64,000 bases of DNA, from contig JAHHHY010000007.1 of assembly GCA_019359125.1 (NCBI GenBank), positions 23,355-87,354 of the forward strand. The letters run 5' to 3'. Source of the DNA: Pleurocapsa minor GSE-CHR-MK 17-07R (lineage in GTDB: Bacteria > Chloroflexota > Anaerolineae > Aggregatilineales > Phototrophicaceae). The position numbers and the translations under genes are program-made. A model generated the notes under the pieces. It was not told the origin of the DNA. It searched no databases and was given only the letters and a program-made list of their open reading frames with translations. This document shows, in pieces, positions 24,802 through 33,154 of this stretch; within the stretch, counting starts at the first letter, position 1; each line of letters begins with the position of its first letter.

Positions 24802-26985
24802 ATGACAGACGATTTGATCGGCAAGCACATTGGCGACTATGAAATACTGGGCGAAATCGGGCGCGGGGGCATGGCCACCGTGTACCGGGCGCGCCAGACG
24901 TCGATGCTTAACCGTATCGTCGCCCTGAAGCTGCTTCCCAGACACCTGATGAGTGACACGACCTACCTTCAGCGTTTCGAGCGCGAGGTGGAGATCGTGT
25001 CGCGCCTTGAACACCGCAGCATCGTGCCGGTGTACGCGTATGGCGAGCATGAAGGCCAGCCGTATATCGTCATGCGCTATATGGCGGGCGGGTCGATTGA
25101 CCAGCGGCTGAACGCCGGGCCGATGTCCCCTGCCATGATTATCAGTATTTTTGAGCAGATTTGCCCCGCGCTGGACCATGCCCACGCCAAAGACGTGCTG
25201 CACCGCGACCTGAAGCCGTCGAACGTGCTGCTGGATGAAAGCGGCGGCGCTTTCCTGACCGACTTCGGCATCGCCCGCGTGCTGGGCGAAAACAACGCCG
25301 GGACGATCACTACCCAGGGCGTCGTCGGCACGCCCAGCTATATGAGCCCGGAACAGGCGCAGGGCAAGCCGCTCGATAACCGCAGCGACCTGTATTCGAT
25401 GGGCGTGATGCTGTTCGAGATGGCCACCGGCCGCCGCCCGTTTGAGGCCGACACGCCGTATGGCATCGCGGTGGCCCAGGTGACCGAACCGCCGCCGACG
25501 CCGCGCAGTATTCACCCGGACGTGCCGCCGCCGCTGGAAAGCGTCATCCTGACCTCGCTGAGCAAGAACCGCGATCAGCGTTACGAGAGCGCGGCCGCCC
25601 TCATGGACGCGCTGAAGAAAGCGGTGCAGGCGGCCGAAATGGGCATCCATGACACCCAGCCCGGCATGGCGCGCCCGCCGCTGCCCGCCGACGAACCGCC
25701 CGTCTCGCTGGAAGCCACGATTCCACTGACCGCCACGCCCCCGCCCGTGATTCCCGCGCCGCCGCCGCAGACGCCGTCCGAAGTGGTAAACGCCTATGTG
25801 CCGCCGATGTATGCCCAGACCGGGCAGATGACCAGCGGCAATTATGGCCAGGTGCCCAGCGGCACCTTCACTGGCGTGCCGTCTGGCGGGCTGCGCCGCC
25901 GTGTGCGCCAGAGCAACCTGTGGATGAGCGCCGCCCTGGGCGGGCTGATCGGCTGTGGCCTGTTCACCGTGATTGCTATTGTGGCGGTGCTGCTCATCAG
26001 CAGCGCGGCCGATGGCCTGCCTGCTGCCCCGACTGCACCGGCTGATGACGGCGTGCCTGCCCTGCCGACCAATACTGCGCCCGCGCTGGCCAGCACCAAT
26101 ACCCCCCAGCCGGATGCCACGCCTACGCCTGTAGGGGCGACGCCGGACCTGATTCCGGTGGGCGTTGTCGTCAATGGCGAGGCCGTGGCCGGCACACTGG
26201 TTTATTCCGCCGAACGCGCCGGTAATTTTGACATCTATCTGCTCGACCTGGCGACTGGCGCAGAGACGCGCCTGACCGAAAATCCTTCAGCCGATGTCTC
26301 GCCGTATCCATCGCCGGATGGCGAGTCGGTCGTGTTTGCCAGCGACCGCGATGGCGATTTTGAGCTGTATCTGCTTACGCTGGACAGCGGCAGCTTGCGC
26401 GCGCTGACCGATAACGCCGTGGATGACGTGATGCCGTCCTTCAGCCCACAGGGAAGCTGGATCGTGTTTGCCAGCGACACCAGCGGCGATGGCTATTACG
26501 ACCTGTTTCGCGTGGGGCTGAATGGCGCTGCGCCAGAGCGCCTGTTCAGCAGCACCAGCCGCAATGCCGATCCGTACTGGTCTGCAACCGACAACAGCAT
26601 CTATTTTTCAGCGGGAGAGCCGGGCGATGCCCGCACCTGGGAGCTGCGCCGCCTCGACCTGGATGTGGGGGCCGCCGAGACGCTGACCGAGAACAGCGTG
26701 CGCGATCGTGCGCCTGCGCTGGGTGCCGATGGTGCGCTGCTGTTTGAAACCGAAGGCGAAGGCTACGGCGCGATTGCCGTGTTCAATGCTGCCACGCGCG
26801 ACCAGGTCGTACTGTATGACGGCGCCGGTTTTGACTGGGGGCCATCGCTCAGCCCGGATGGCCGCTTCATCGCGTTTACCTCGGATGTCAGCGGGCGCGA
26901 TGAACTGTATGTGATGACCTCGGCTGGAGAAGATGTGACGCTGGTCACAACCACTGGCGGAATGGGTGGCGTATGGATGCCGTGA
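24802..26985 (+). CDS. Ser/Thr protein kinase with TolB-like extracytoplasmic propeller
   Basis: This 727-residue protein has an N-terminal Hanks-type kinase (about 11-275): glycine loop GRGGMATV, Lys43, 'HRDLKPSN' with catalytic Asp136, DFG at 154-156 and 'GTPSYMSPEQAQGK'. A Pro-rich juxtamembrane linker leads to one membrane helix (about 373-400). A Thr/Pro-rich stalk then reaches a TolB/WD40-like propeller with repeats such as 'NPSADVSPYPSPDGESVVFASD'. The propeller is outside the cell and is the likely sensor. Its 3' end overlaps the GntR gene by 13 bp. Confidence 0.92.
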   Translation: MTDDLIGKHIGDYEILGEIGRGGMATVYRARQTSMLNRIVALKLLPRHLMSDTTYLQRFEREVEIVSRLEHRSIVPVYAYGEHEGQPYIVMRYMAGGSIDQRLNAGPMSPAMIISIFEQICPALDHAHAKDVLHRDLKPSNVLLDESGGAFLTDFGIARVLGENNAGTITTQGVVGTPSYMSPEQAQGKPLDNRSDLYSMGVMLFEMATGRRPFEADTPYGIAVAQVTEPPPTPRSIHPDVPPPLESVILTSLSKNRDQRYESAAALMDALKKAVQAAEMGIHDTQPGMARPPLPADEPPVSLEATIPLTATPPPVIPAPPPQTPSEVVNAYVPPMYAQTGQMTSGNYGQVPSGTFTGVPSGGLRRRVRQSNLWMSAALGGLIGCGLFTVIAIVAVLLISSAADGLPAAPTAPADDGVPALPTNTAPALASTNTPQPDATPTPVGATPDLIPVGVVVNGEAVAGTLVYSAERAGNFDIYLLDLATGAETRLTENPSADVSPYPSPDGESVVFASDRDGDFELYLLTLDSGSLRALTDNAVDDVMPSFSPQGSWIVFASDTSGDGYYDLFRVGLNGAAPERLFSSTSRNADPYWSATDNSIYFSAGEPGDARTWELRRLDLDVGAAETLTENSVRDRAPALGADGALLFETEGEGYGAIAVFNAATRDQVVLYDGAGFDWGPSLSPDGRFIAFTSDVSGRDELYVMTSAGEDVTLVTTTGGMGGVWMP

Positions 26986-27638
26986 ATCTGACCCGCGCCG
27001 AGCTGGCCGCGGAAGAAATTCGCCGGAATATCATCGCCGGGGGCTATCTGTCGGGCGAACGGCTGGTCGAAATGACCCTGGCGCGCCGCCTCGGCATCAG
27101 CCAGATCACCGTGCGTGACGCGCTGCGCGTGCTGGAGCAGCAGGGCTGGGTGGTGAAGCAGCCCCGGCGCGGCGTCTACGTGCGCGACTTCACGCCGGAA
27201 ACCGCCAGCGAGCTGTATATCCTGTTTGGCGCGATCGAGCGCACCGTGATCGACGCCCTGTGCAGCCTGTCCTCGCGCAAGACCATCCTGAAGCCTGCCT
27301 ATGCCTGCCTGGACGCCGCCGAGGCGCATTTCCTGCGCGGCCAGCGCCGCGAGGGCATCGGCCAGTTGTTCGATACGCATGTTACGCTGGCCGAGGCCAC
27401 CCGCCGCGAACAGACGATGCAACTGCTGAAAGGCATCATCAACCAGGCGCGCCTGCTGGAGGCGATGCGTCAGTCGCGCATTCCCAGCAATGCTAATGAA
27501 TTCAATCAGTACGTGGCCGCGCACCGGACGATGTTCCTGCATATCGAGCACGGGGCCGTCGCCGAGGCACATCAGCAGCTTGGGCTGATTCTGAACACGT
27601 ATACGCAGAATGTGCTGGACGCGCTGACCGTGCGCTGA
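26973..27638 (+). CDS. GntR-family transcriptional regulator (FadR/FCD type)
   Basis: A 221-residue regulator with an N-terminal winged helix ('LAAEEIRRNIIAGGYLSGERL', 'LARRLGISQITVRDALRVLEQQGWV', 'RRGVYVRDF'). The helical C-terminal domain is of FCD type, which binds small carboxylates or similar ligands. Its start lies within the end of the kinase gene, so the two are probably co-transcribed and coupled. No metabolic target operon is adjacent; the next gene has its own attenuator. Confidence 0.9.
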   Translation: MDAVNLTRAELAAEEIRRNIIAGGYLSGERLVEMTLARRLGISQITVRDALRVLEQQGWVVKQPRRGVYVRDFTPETASELYILFGAIERTVIDALCSLSSRKTILKPAYACLDAAEAHFLRGQRREGIGQLFDTHVTLAEATRREQTMQLLKGIINQARLLEAMRQSRIPSNANEFNQYVAAHRTMFLHIEHGAVAEAHQQLGLILNTYTQNVLDALTVR

Positions 27639-27744
27639 GGTGGCAGCGCGTAAGATGGGCCGTGCGCGGCACGTCTGAAAACTAATGCGCGGTAACGCCT
27701 GCGCGTCCTGGCTGAGGATTCGCTAAACAATCCTGGCCGATACG

Positions 27745-27773
27745 TTGACAATCTTCTCTGGATAGCGTACATT
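27745..27773 (+). promoter_or_regulatory. Promoter of the cysteine leader/cysM transcript
   Basis: TTGACA (27745-27750), a 17-bp spacer and TACATT (27768-27773) make a strong promoter. Transcription is expected at about 27780, so the leader peptide ATG at 27781 would sit at or next to the 5' end of the RNA (leaderless translation). Confidence 0.8.
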
Positions 27774-27780
27774 CAGAAGC

Positions 27781-27888
27781 ATGAGACACATGAGCACTTC
27801 CACCATCAATCATTCTGTGAACGCCTGTTGTTGTTGTTGTCCGGCAAGCGGGGTTACCCCTTACCTTCACGACGGCACGCGCGTTTAA
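27781..27888 (+). CDS. Cysteine leader peptide (35 aa, five consecutive Cys codons)
   Basis: This small ORF is absent from the track. It reads MRHMSTSTINHSVNA, then CCCCC (five TGT codons at 27826-27840), then PASGVTPYLHDGTRV and TAA. It lies between a strong promoter and a nested intrinsic terminator in front of a cysteine synthase gene. That is the layout of a transcription-attenuation leader: ribosomes stalling at Cys codons when Cys-tRNA is scarce would change RNA folding and let polymerase reach cysM. A second ATG at 27790 is in frame. The peptide itself probably has no other function. Confidence 0.85.
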   Translation: MRHMSTSTINHSVNACCCCCPASGVTPYLHDGTRV

Positions 27889-27910
27889 GCAGCACACACG
27901 ACAAACGAAG

Positions 27911-27979
27911 CGCAGCCAGAAGGCAGGACGCCCCGAGGACTACTCCGACGGGCGTTTTGTTTTTCTGGCTGCGTTTTTT
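27911..27979 (+). terminator. Nested attenuator terminator before cysM
   Basis: The outer stem CGCAGCCAGAA (27911-27921) pairs with TTCTGGCTGCG (27963-27973) and is followed by six T. Inside it, ACGCCC (27928-27933) pairs with GGGCGT (27950-27955) and is followed by TTTTGTTTTT. Either hairpin could terminate. The first arm begins 23 bases after the leader peptide stop. Confidence 0.85.
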
Positions 27980-28012
27980 AGTGCATAAGCACAATGAGGA
28001 GTATCAGGCAAG

Positions 28013-28981
28013 ATGATGCTGACCCCGATGACCATGACTGCTGCACCTTCTGCCACCACCCAGGCCGCGCGCCTGGAATCGCTGATTGGCAATACGCCGC
28101 TGCTGGCGTTCCGCAGCATCACGGCCCACCTGCCGGAGACGGTGCAGGTGTTCGCCAAGGCGGAATGGACCAATCCCGGTGGCAGCGTGAAGGACCGCGC
28201 AGCCGCCAATATCGTGCGCCAGGCCGAGGCATCCGGCCGGCTGGGCAAGGGCCAGATTCTGCTGGACAGCACGAGCGGCAACACCGGCATCGCGTATGCC
28301 ATGCTGGGTGCCGCCAAAGGCTTCAAGGTGAAGCTGTTCCTGCCGGCCAATGCCAGCCCGGAGCGCATCGCCATCCTGCGCGCCTATGGCGCCGAGCTGG
28401 TGCTGACCGACCCGCTGGAAGGCTCTGACGGCGCGATTCGTGCCGTGCGCGAACTGGTCGCGTCTGACCCGGACACCTATTTCTATGCCGACCAGTACAA
28501 CAATCCGGCCAACTGGCAGGCCCACTACAACAGCACCGGCGTGGAAATCTGGAATCAGACCGATGGCCAGGTGACTCATTTCATCGCCGGGCTGGGCACC
28601 AGCGGCACCATGATGGGCACCGGCCGCCGCCTGAAGGATTACGCGGCCGACGTGCAGATCATCGCCATCCAGCCGGATTCACCATTCCACGGGCTGGAAG
28701 GCCTGAAGCACATGCCCACGGCCATCAAGCCTGGCATCTATGACGAATTTTTCCCGGATCGCCAGATGGGCATCTCCACCGAGGACACGTACGTCATGGC
28801 GCGCCGCCTCGCCCGCGAAGAAGGCTACCTGGTTGGCATCAGCTCCGCGTCGGCCATGGTGGGCGCGCTGCAGGTGGCCGAAGAGCTGGCCGGACGCGGG
28901 GAATCCGGCACGATCGTGACGCTGTTCCCCGACAACGCCTATAAGTACCTGAGCGACAAGGCGGTGTGGGGCACGGCGTAG
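28013..28981 (+). CDS. cysM: Cysteine synthase, CysM type (PLP-dependent)
   Basis: This 322-residue enzyme makes cysteine from O-acetylserine or O-phosphoserine and a sulfide donor. The PLP lysine is in 'NPGGSVKDRAA', the substrate loop is 'STSGNTGIAYAM', and the phosphate-binding glycine loop is 'GLGTSGTMMG'. 'HGLEGLKHMPTA' and 'NPANWQAHYNSTG' resemble the CysM branch more than CysK. Several Met codons (28013, 28016, 28028) could start it; AGGAG at 27996 is closest to the first. It is governed by the Cys-codon attenuator upstream and closed by a strong terminator. Confidence 0.92.
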   Translation: MMLTPMTMTAAPSATTQAARLESLIGNTPLLAFRSITAHLPETVQVFAKAEWTNPGGSVKDRAAANIVRQAEASGRLGKGQILLDSTSGNTGIAYAMLGAAKGFKVKLFLPANASPERIAILRAYGAELVLTDPLEGSDGAIRAVRELVASDPDTYFYADQYNNPANWQAHYNSTGVEIWNQTDGQVTHFIAGLGTSGTMMGTGRRLKDYAADVQIIAIQPDSPFHGLEGLKHMPTAIKPGIYDEFFPDRQMGISTEDTYVMARRLAREEGYLVGISSASAMVGALQVAEELAGRGESGTIVTLFPDNAYKYLSDKAVWGTA

Positions 28982-29095
28982 GTTTCTCTTTGCCAGACAT
29001 ATACAGCCCCGTCGGGAATGCTGTTGATACCGCTAGGCGCGTCGCGACGCGCCCACTGGCACTGAATATCAGGCTGCCCCCAAAATACTTCATCA

Positions 29096-29130
29096 ACAAA
29101 AACGGCGACCTGTGAAGGTCGCCGTTTTTT
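29096..29130. terminator. Bidirectional terminator between convergent genes
   Basis: AAAACGGCGACC and GGTCGCCGTTTTTT form a near-perfect hairpin with A-rich and T-rich flanks, so it can stop both cysM (+) and the secreted Cys-rich protein gene (-). Confidence 0.9.
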
Positions 29131-29134
29131 GTTA

Positions 29135-31228
29135 TCAGCCGAGGCAGTCGTCTGGACAGGTTGCAAAGTCTTCCGTCGGCCCGCAGATGAGGTCACCGCA
29201 GAAATCTCCTGGCGGGGTTATCTCCGGCGTGGTGGGGAAGCAGTCTTCGGGACAATATGTGCCTTCGTAAAAGTCCTCATCTTCGAACGGAGACACACAG
29301 ATGCCATCTCCGCACACAATGCAGTCGGAACACGTATTCTGATCTTCGCCACGGCCGGGCTCGCAGATGTCGTTGAAATTGCAGCCACAGTCTTCGTAGC
29401 AGCTTTCAGAGTTTTCGCCAGAGCGTCCGTCACACACGTTATCGCCGCAGAACGATGGAATCGGCGTTGAGGTGGGCAAGTCGGTGGGCACGGAAGTGGG
29501 CTGTGGCGTCGGCCATGGGGTTTCGGTGACGCTGGGCGTTGCCGTCGGCACCAGGCTGGGCGTAAAGGTGATACGCACACGCGTCGCGGTCGGCGAGGGC
29601 GTGGGTGTGCCGGTGCGCGTGGGCGGCGGCGGCAGCGGACGTTCTTCCAGCGGCTCGAACAGCTCGCACAGGACGGCCTCGCCCGCGCAGGTGGTGCGAT
29701 ACGAGAGCTGACCGCGCGCATTTGGCTCCGCGGCCAGCACTTCCACCACGAACGTGCCGCTGTTGGGCGCCACAATCACGCGGTTTTCCGTCTGACGCCC
29801 GCCGATCATCTGCGCGATGATCAGGCCATCTTCGTCGCGCACCGAGAACTTGAACGGGAAGGTGAACGGGTCGCCCTCGCTCAGGTTGGTGAATACCAGC
29901 GTGGTCGGGCAGTCGCCGCGGCTGTCAAACTGGAAATACTGTGGCGGATTCGGCTGGGCAACCGAGGCATCGCGCGGGGGCGCTTCAAAATTGATCACGT
30001 CCCCGAAGGCCAGCGACTGCGGCGAGAAGAACGGGATGCTGTTCACGCGCACCAGGAAGGTGCCGCCGGTGCCATTTTCCCCGCCCACCAGCACGTTATA
30101 CACGCCGTCCAGCGGCAGGTACAGGTCCACCGAGGCGTCGGTGGCGTTGAAGCTGAACTGGTCGTCGGCATTCTGCGTGACGACCGCGCCATTCGGCCCG
30201 ATCACGGTGAGCTGCGGGTCAAAGCCGAAGCTGATGCCGATCACCTGCACGCTGACGAGCTGGCCTGCCGAGCCGGCAAACTGGTAATTGAGCAGCGGCG
30301 AGCCTTCCCCGATGACGCCCAGCGAAGTCTGGAAGAAGTCCAGCGTGCCCGCCTGCTGAATGAATGCAAGCTGGCCACTTGATGGCGTGGGTGACGGCGT
30401 CGGTGTGGCGATGCGCGGCGGCGGCAGCACGGGCAGCTCGCAGGTCGGCTGAGTCTCGAAGCAGGTCACCGAGACGAGCAGATTGCCATCTTCCAGCGCC
30501 TCGCCGGAAATAGCGGACAGCTCCACTTCGTAGGTGCCGCTCTCGGCGAAGAAGCTGATGCGGTCTTCCAGCTGGCGGCCGCCGCGCATCTGGCCGACGA
30601 GCTGGCCGTTGGTGTCGCGCACGCGAATCAGATACGGGAACGAGAACGGCGTGCCAGCGGTGCGGTTGGTCACCGTCAGCGTGGTCGGGCACGATTCGGT
30701 GCTGGTGAATTTGGTCACGACAGGCGCGCCAGACTGCGGCACGGTCACGGTCGAGCCCAGCTCACGCGGCAGGTCGATGCGCGGAATGGCCAGTCGCGCC
30801 GTAATCTGCAGCAGGTATTCGCCGGTGGTGCCGCCCGCCGCGCTGACGATCAGCGTGTAGGTGCCCGTTTCCGGCAGGTAATAGGACAGCGCGGCGTCCG
30901 TGGACTGGCTGCTGTACAGGTCGGTTGTGCCGGTAATCAGCGGCTGCTGGTTCGGCCCGATCAGCGACAGGTCGGGGTTCAGGCTGCCGGAAGTCGCGAT
31001 GGCGCGGATGTGCACCAGGTCTTCCTGCGATCCCTCGAAGGTGTAGATGCTGCTGGCGAAGCCCTGTCCCAGCGAGGCGATCAGGCTGGTGCCATAGGTG
31101 ATAGGCTGGCCAAACTGCGCCGCCGGTGCGGCCGGAGCAGCCTGTCTGGCTGCCGCTGGCAGGATGCCCAACGAGAGAAAGAGTGCTGCGAGCAGCAGGG
31201 TCAAGCGGAAAGGTGTGCGTTTGGACAT
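29135..31228 (-). CDS. Secreted multidomain protein with PPC-like domains and Cys-rich C-terminal repeats
   Basis: Start 31228 (MSKRTPFRLTLLLAALFLSL) follows GGAG and opens a signal peptide; 80 track codons upstream are dropped, leaving 697 residues. Two pre-peptidase C-terminal-like beta domains are visible (about 40-140 and about 300-400), each ending in a '..GTYTLIVSAAGG' or 'GVYNVLVGGENG' strand. Each is followed by a second beta module starting 'CPTTL'. A Thr/Pro-rich stalk ('TPTPSPTATRVRITFTP') leads to four Cys repeats of form CGD-x2-C...C-x2-DC. The Cys region is probably disulfide-bonded. No catalytic domain was recognised; adhesion or surface display is a guess. Confidence 0.8.
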   Translation of the reverse strand: MSKRTPFRLTLLLAALFLSLGILPAAARQAAPAAPAAQFGQPITYGTSLIASLGQGFASSIYTFEGSQEDLVHIRAIATSGSLNPDLSLIGPNQQPLITGTTDLYSSQSTDAALSYYLPETGTYTLIVSAAGGTTGEYLLQITARLAIPRIDLPRELGSTVTVPQSGAPVVTKFTSTESCPTTLTVTNRTAGTPFSFPYLIRVRDTNGQLVGQMRGGRQLEDRISFFAESGTYEVELSAISGEALEDGNLLVSVTCFETQPTCELPVLPPPRIATPTPSPTPSSGQLAFIQQAGTLDFFQTSLGVIGEGSPLLNYQFAGSAGQLVSVQVIGISFGFDPQLTVIGPNGAVVTQNADDQFSFNATDASVDLYLPLDGVYNVLVGGENGTGGTFLVRVNSIPFFSPQSLAFGDVINFEAPPRDASVAQPNPPQYFQFDSRGDCPTTLVFTNLSEGDPFTFPFKFSVRDEDGLIIAQMIGGRQTENRVIVAPNSGTFVVEVLAAEPNARGQLSYRTTCAGEAVLCELFEPLEERPLPPPPTRTGTPTPSPTATRVRITFTPSLVPTATPSVTETPWPTPQPTSVPTDLPTSTPIPSFCGDNVCDGRSGENSESCYEDCGCNFNDICEPGRGEDQNTCSDCIVCGDGICVSPFEDEDFYEGTYCPEDCFPTTPEITPPGDFCGDLICGPTEDFATCPDDCLG

Positions 31229-31429
31229 AAGCGCGCTCCATTTGCGAATAATCGGCTGCGATGAGTCGTGTATAGCTGTGAGTATAGTGGTTTCACAAAT
31301 CACTGCCAGCGCGCCCGGCCTGGGGTCGGCTGCGCATGGCCCTGGCTGCCCCGAAAGGTTTCCGGTCTCTGCCGCGTCTCGCATGTGCACCAGCATACGA
31401 CCGTAAAAGACAGCACGAGGACGTTCATT

Positions 31430-31792
31430 GTGAGTGATGTGATCAATATCGCCGAAAAATTTACACAATTTTCAGACCAGTGGAGCCCCAAGATCGTCGC
31501 TGACCTGAATGATTCGCATATCAAGCTGGCGAAGATCGAAGGCGAATTTGTCTGGCACCATCATGAACACGAAGATGAGATGTTCCTGATTATCAAAGGC
31601 ACGCTGCATATGCAGTATCGCGACCGCACGGTGACCGCCCGCGAAGGCGAATTTATCGTGGTGCCGAAGGGGGTAGAGCACTGCCCGAAAACCGAGGGCG
31701 AGGTGCACATTATGCTGATCGAGCCAAAGTCGACCCTGCATACCGGCGACACCGTCTCCGAGCGCACGGTGAAGGAATACCAGCGCATCTGA
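31430..31792 (+). CDS. Cupin-domain protein
   Basis: GTG 31430 follows GAGG at 10 bp and gives 120 residues (MSDVINIAEKF); the 54 track codons upstream show no domain. The single cupin barrel has metal-ligand motif one as 'WHHHEHEDEMFLIIKG' and motif two as 'GEFIVVPKGVEHCPKTEGEVH'. All expected His/Glu ligands are present, so it is a metal-binding small cupin. Its substrate is unknown. It ends just before the pheS promoter. Confidence 0.88.
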   Translation: MSDVINIAEKFTQFSDQWSPKIVADLNDSHIKLAKIEGEFVWHHHEHEDEMFLIIKGTLHMQYRDRTVTAREGEFIVVPKGVEHCPKTEGEVHIMLIEPKSTLHTGDTVSERTVKEYQRI

Positions 31793-31803
31793 TCCGCGCT
31801 GTC

Positions 31804-31831
31804 TTGACATTTAACATCCCGTCCGTATGAT
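31804..31831 (+). promoter_or_regulatory. Promoter of T-box/pheS transcript
   Basis: TTGACA (31804-31809), a 16-bp spacer and TATGAT (31826-31831) form a strong promoter. Transcription should begin near 31838, at the base of the T-box leader. Confidence 0.8.
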
Positions 31832-31837
31832 TGACAT

Positions 31838-32102
31838 GACGTGATGCGAAGACAAGTACGCGTGACCAGCCACAGCCAGGGAGCGGCCGCCGCAGATTGA
31901 GAGCGACCGCATGTGTGCCCCGCCGAAATTCACTTCGCGGATGGCGAATATAATGGCCATCACACGGAAGCTAACGAAGCGGCGCGGCCCCCGGACGGCG
32001 GGCGCGCAAGCAGGGTGGTACCGCGGGATCGTATTTCAATACGCTCTCGTCCCTGAAGATGACGCCTGAATCAGGCACACACAGGGACGAGAGCGTTTTT
32101 AT
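31838..32102 (+). ncRNA. T-box riboswitch, phenylalanine-specific, upstream of pheS
   Basis: The conserved T-box sequence AGGGTGGTACCGCG lies at 32012-32025. It is followed by a terminator with stem CGCTCTCGTCCCTG/CAGGGACGAGAGCG and TTTTTA (32042-32101). The specifier codon is most likely TTC (31929-31931), in the context GAAATTCACTTC, fitting tRNA-Phe. Uncharged tRNA-Phe would stabilise the antiterminator and switch on pheS. Stem I boundaries were not folded here. This leader accounts for the otherwise gene-free stretch before pheS. Confidence 0.93.
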
Positions 32103-32119
32103 TTGCTGAGGGAACGGGC

Positions 32120-33154
32120 ATGTTTGAACAACTGGAAGCACTGCTGAAAGAAGCGTCTGCTGCGCTGGCGGCCGTGAGCGACGGCGAGGCGCTGCGGGCG
32201 TGGGAGCTGGCCTGGATTGGCAAGAAGGGGCGCGTGACCGAGGCCGTGCGCGGCGTCAGCGCGCTGCCCAAAGAAGAACGCGCCGCCTATGGCAAGCGCG
32301 CCAATGAAATCAAGGTCGCGCTGGAATCGGCCTATGCCGAGGCCGAGACGCAGGTGCGCGAACGCGAGCTGACGGCCAGCCTGGCGCAGGGCGAAATTGA
32401 TATCACGCTGCCCGGTCGGCCGCTGACGCAGGGCGGGCTGCACCCCAGCACGCAGACGCTGCGCGATTTCTATCGCATCTGGGCGACGATGGGCTTTCAG
32501 GTGTATCACTCGCGCGATGTCGAGGATGACGACACCAATTTCACGCTGCTGAATATTCCGCCGCATCACCCGGCCCGCGAGATGCAGGACACGTTCTACA
32601 CCACGAAGCCGAATGTTATCCTGCGCACGCACACGTCGCCCGGCCAGATCCGCGCGATGCGCCAGCTGGGCGAAAACGGCACCAGGCCGATCCGCGTGAT
32701 TCTGCCCGGCATGTGCTACCGCTTCGAGCAGATTACCGCCCGCAGCGAAGTGCAGTTCCACCAGATGGAAGGCATTTGCGTGGGGCGCAATATCCACATG
32801 ACCGACCTGAAGGGGACGGTGGCTGAATTCGCCCGCATGATGTTCGGCGCCAATGCGAAGGTGCGCTTCCGCAGCAGCTACTTCCCGTTCACCGAGCCGA
32901 GCATGGAAATCGACGTGGAATGCTTCCTGTGCGGGGGCGAGGGCTGCCGCATCTGCAAGTACAGCGGCTGGCTGGAAATCGCAGGCAGCGGCATGATTCA
33001 CCCGACCGTGCTGGAAAATGGCGGCTATGACCCGAACGAGTGGTCGGGCTTCGCCTTCGGCATGGGGCCGGAGCGTATCACCATGCTCAAGCATGCCATC
33101 AGCGATATTCGCTATTTCTGGGCCAATGACCTGCGTTTCCTGAGCCAGTTCTAG
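32120..33154 (+). CDS. pheS: Phenylalanine-tRNA ligase alpha subunit
   Basis: A 344-residue class II synthetase subunit that charges tRNA-Phe as part of an alpha2-beta2 enzyme. Class II motif 2 ('GMCYRFEQITARSEVQFHQMEG') and motif 3 ('GFAFGMGPERITMLKH') are clear. The typical 'CFLCGGEGCRICKYSGWLEI' segment is present. The N-terminal helical arm for tRNA binding covers about 1-90. It is controlled by the T-box. Its TAG stop overlaps the stop of a convergent gene that separates it from pheT. Confidence 0.97.
   Translation: MFEQLEALLKEASAALAAVSDGEALRAWELAWIGKKGRVTEAVRGVSALPKEERAAYGKRANEIKVALESAYAEAETQVRERELTASLAQGEIDITLPGRPLTQGGLHPSTQTLRDFYRIWATMGFQVYHSRDVEDDDTNFTLLNIPPHHPAREMQDTFYTTKPNVILRTHTSPGQIRAMRQLGENGTRPIRVILPGMCYRFEQITARSEVQFHQMEGICVGRNIHMTDLKGTVAEFARMMFGANAKVRFRSSYFPFTEPSMEIDVECFLCGGEGCRICKYSGWLEIAGSGMIHPTVLENGGYDPNEWSGFAFGMGPERITMLKHAISDIRYFWANDLRFLSQF

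Noticed and set aside
27828-28016. 62-residue plus-strand ORF before cysM
   Set aside because: It lies in another frame across the leader peptide end and the terminator; the attenuator explains this stretch better.
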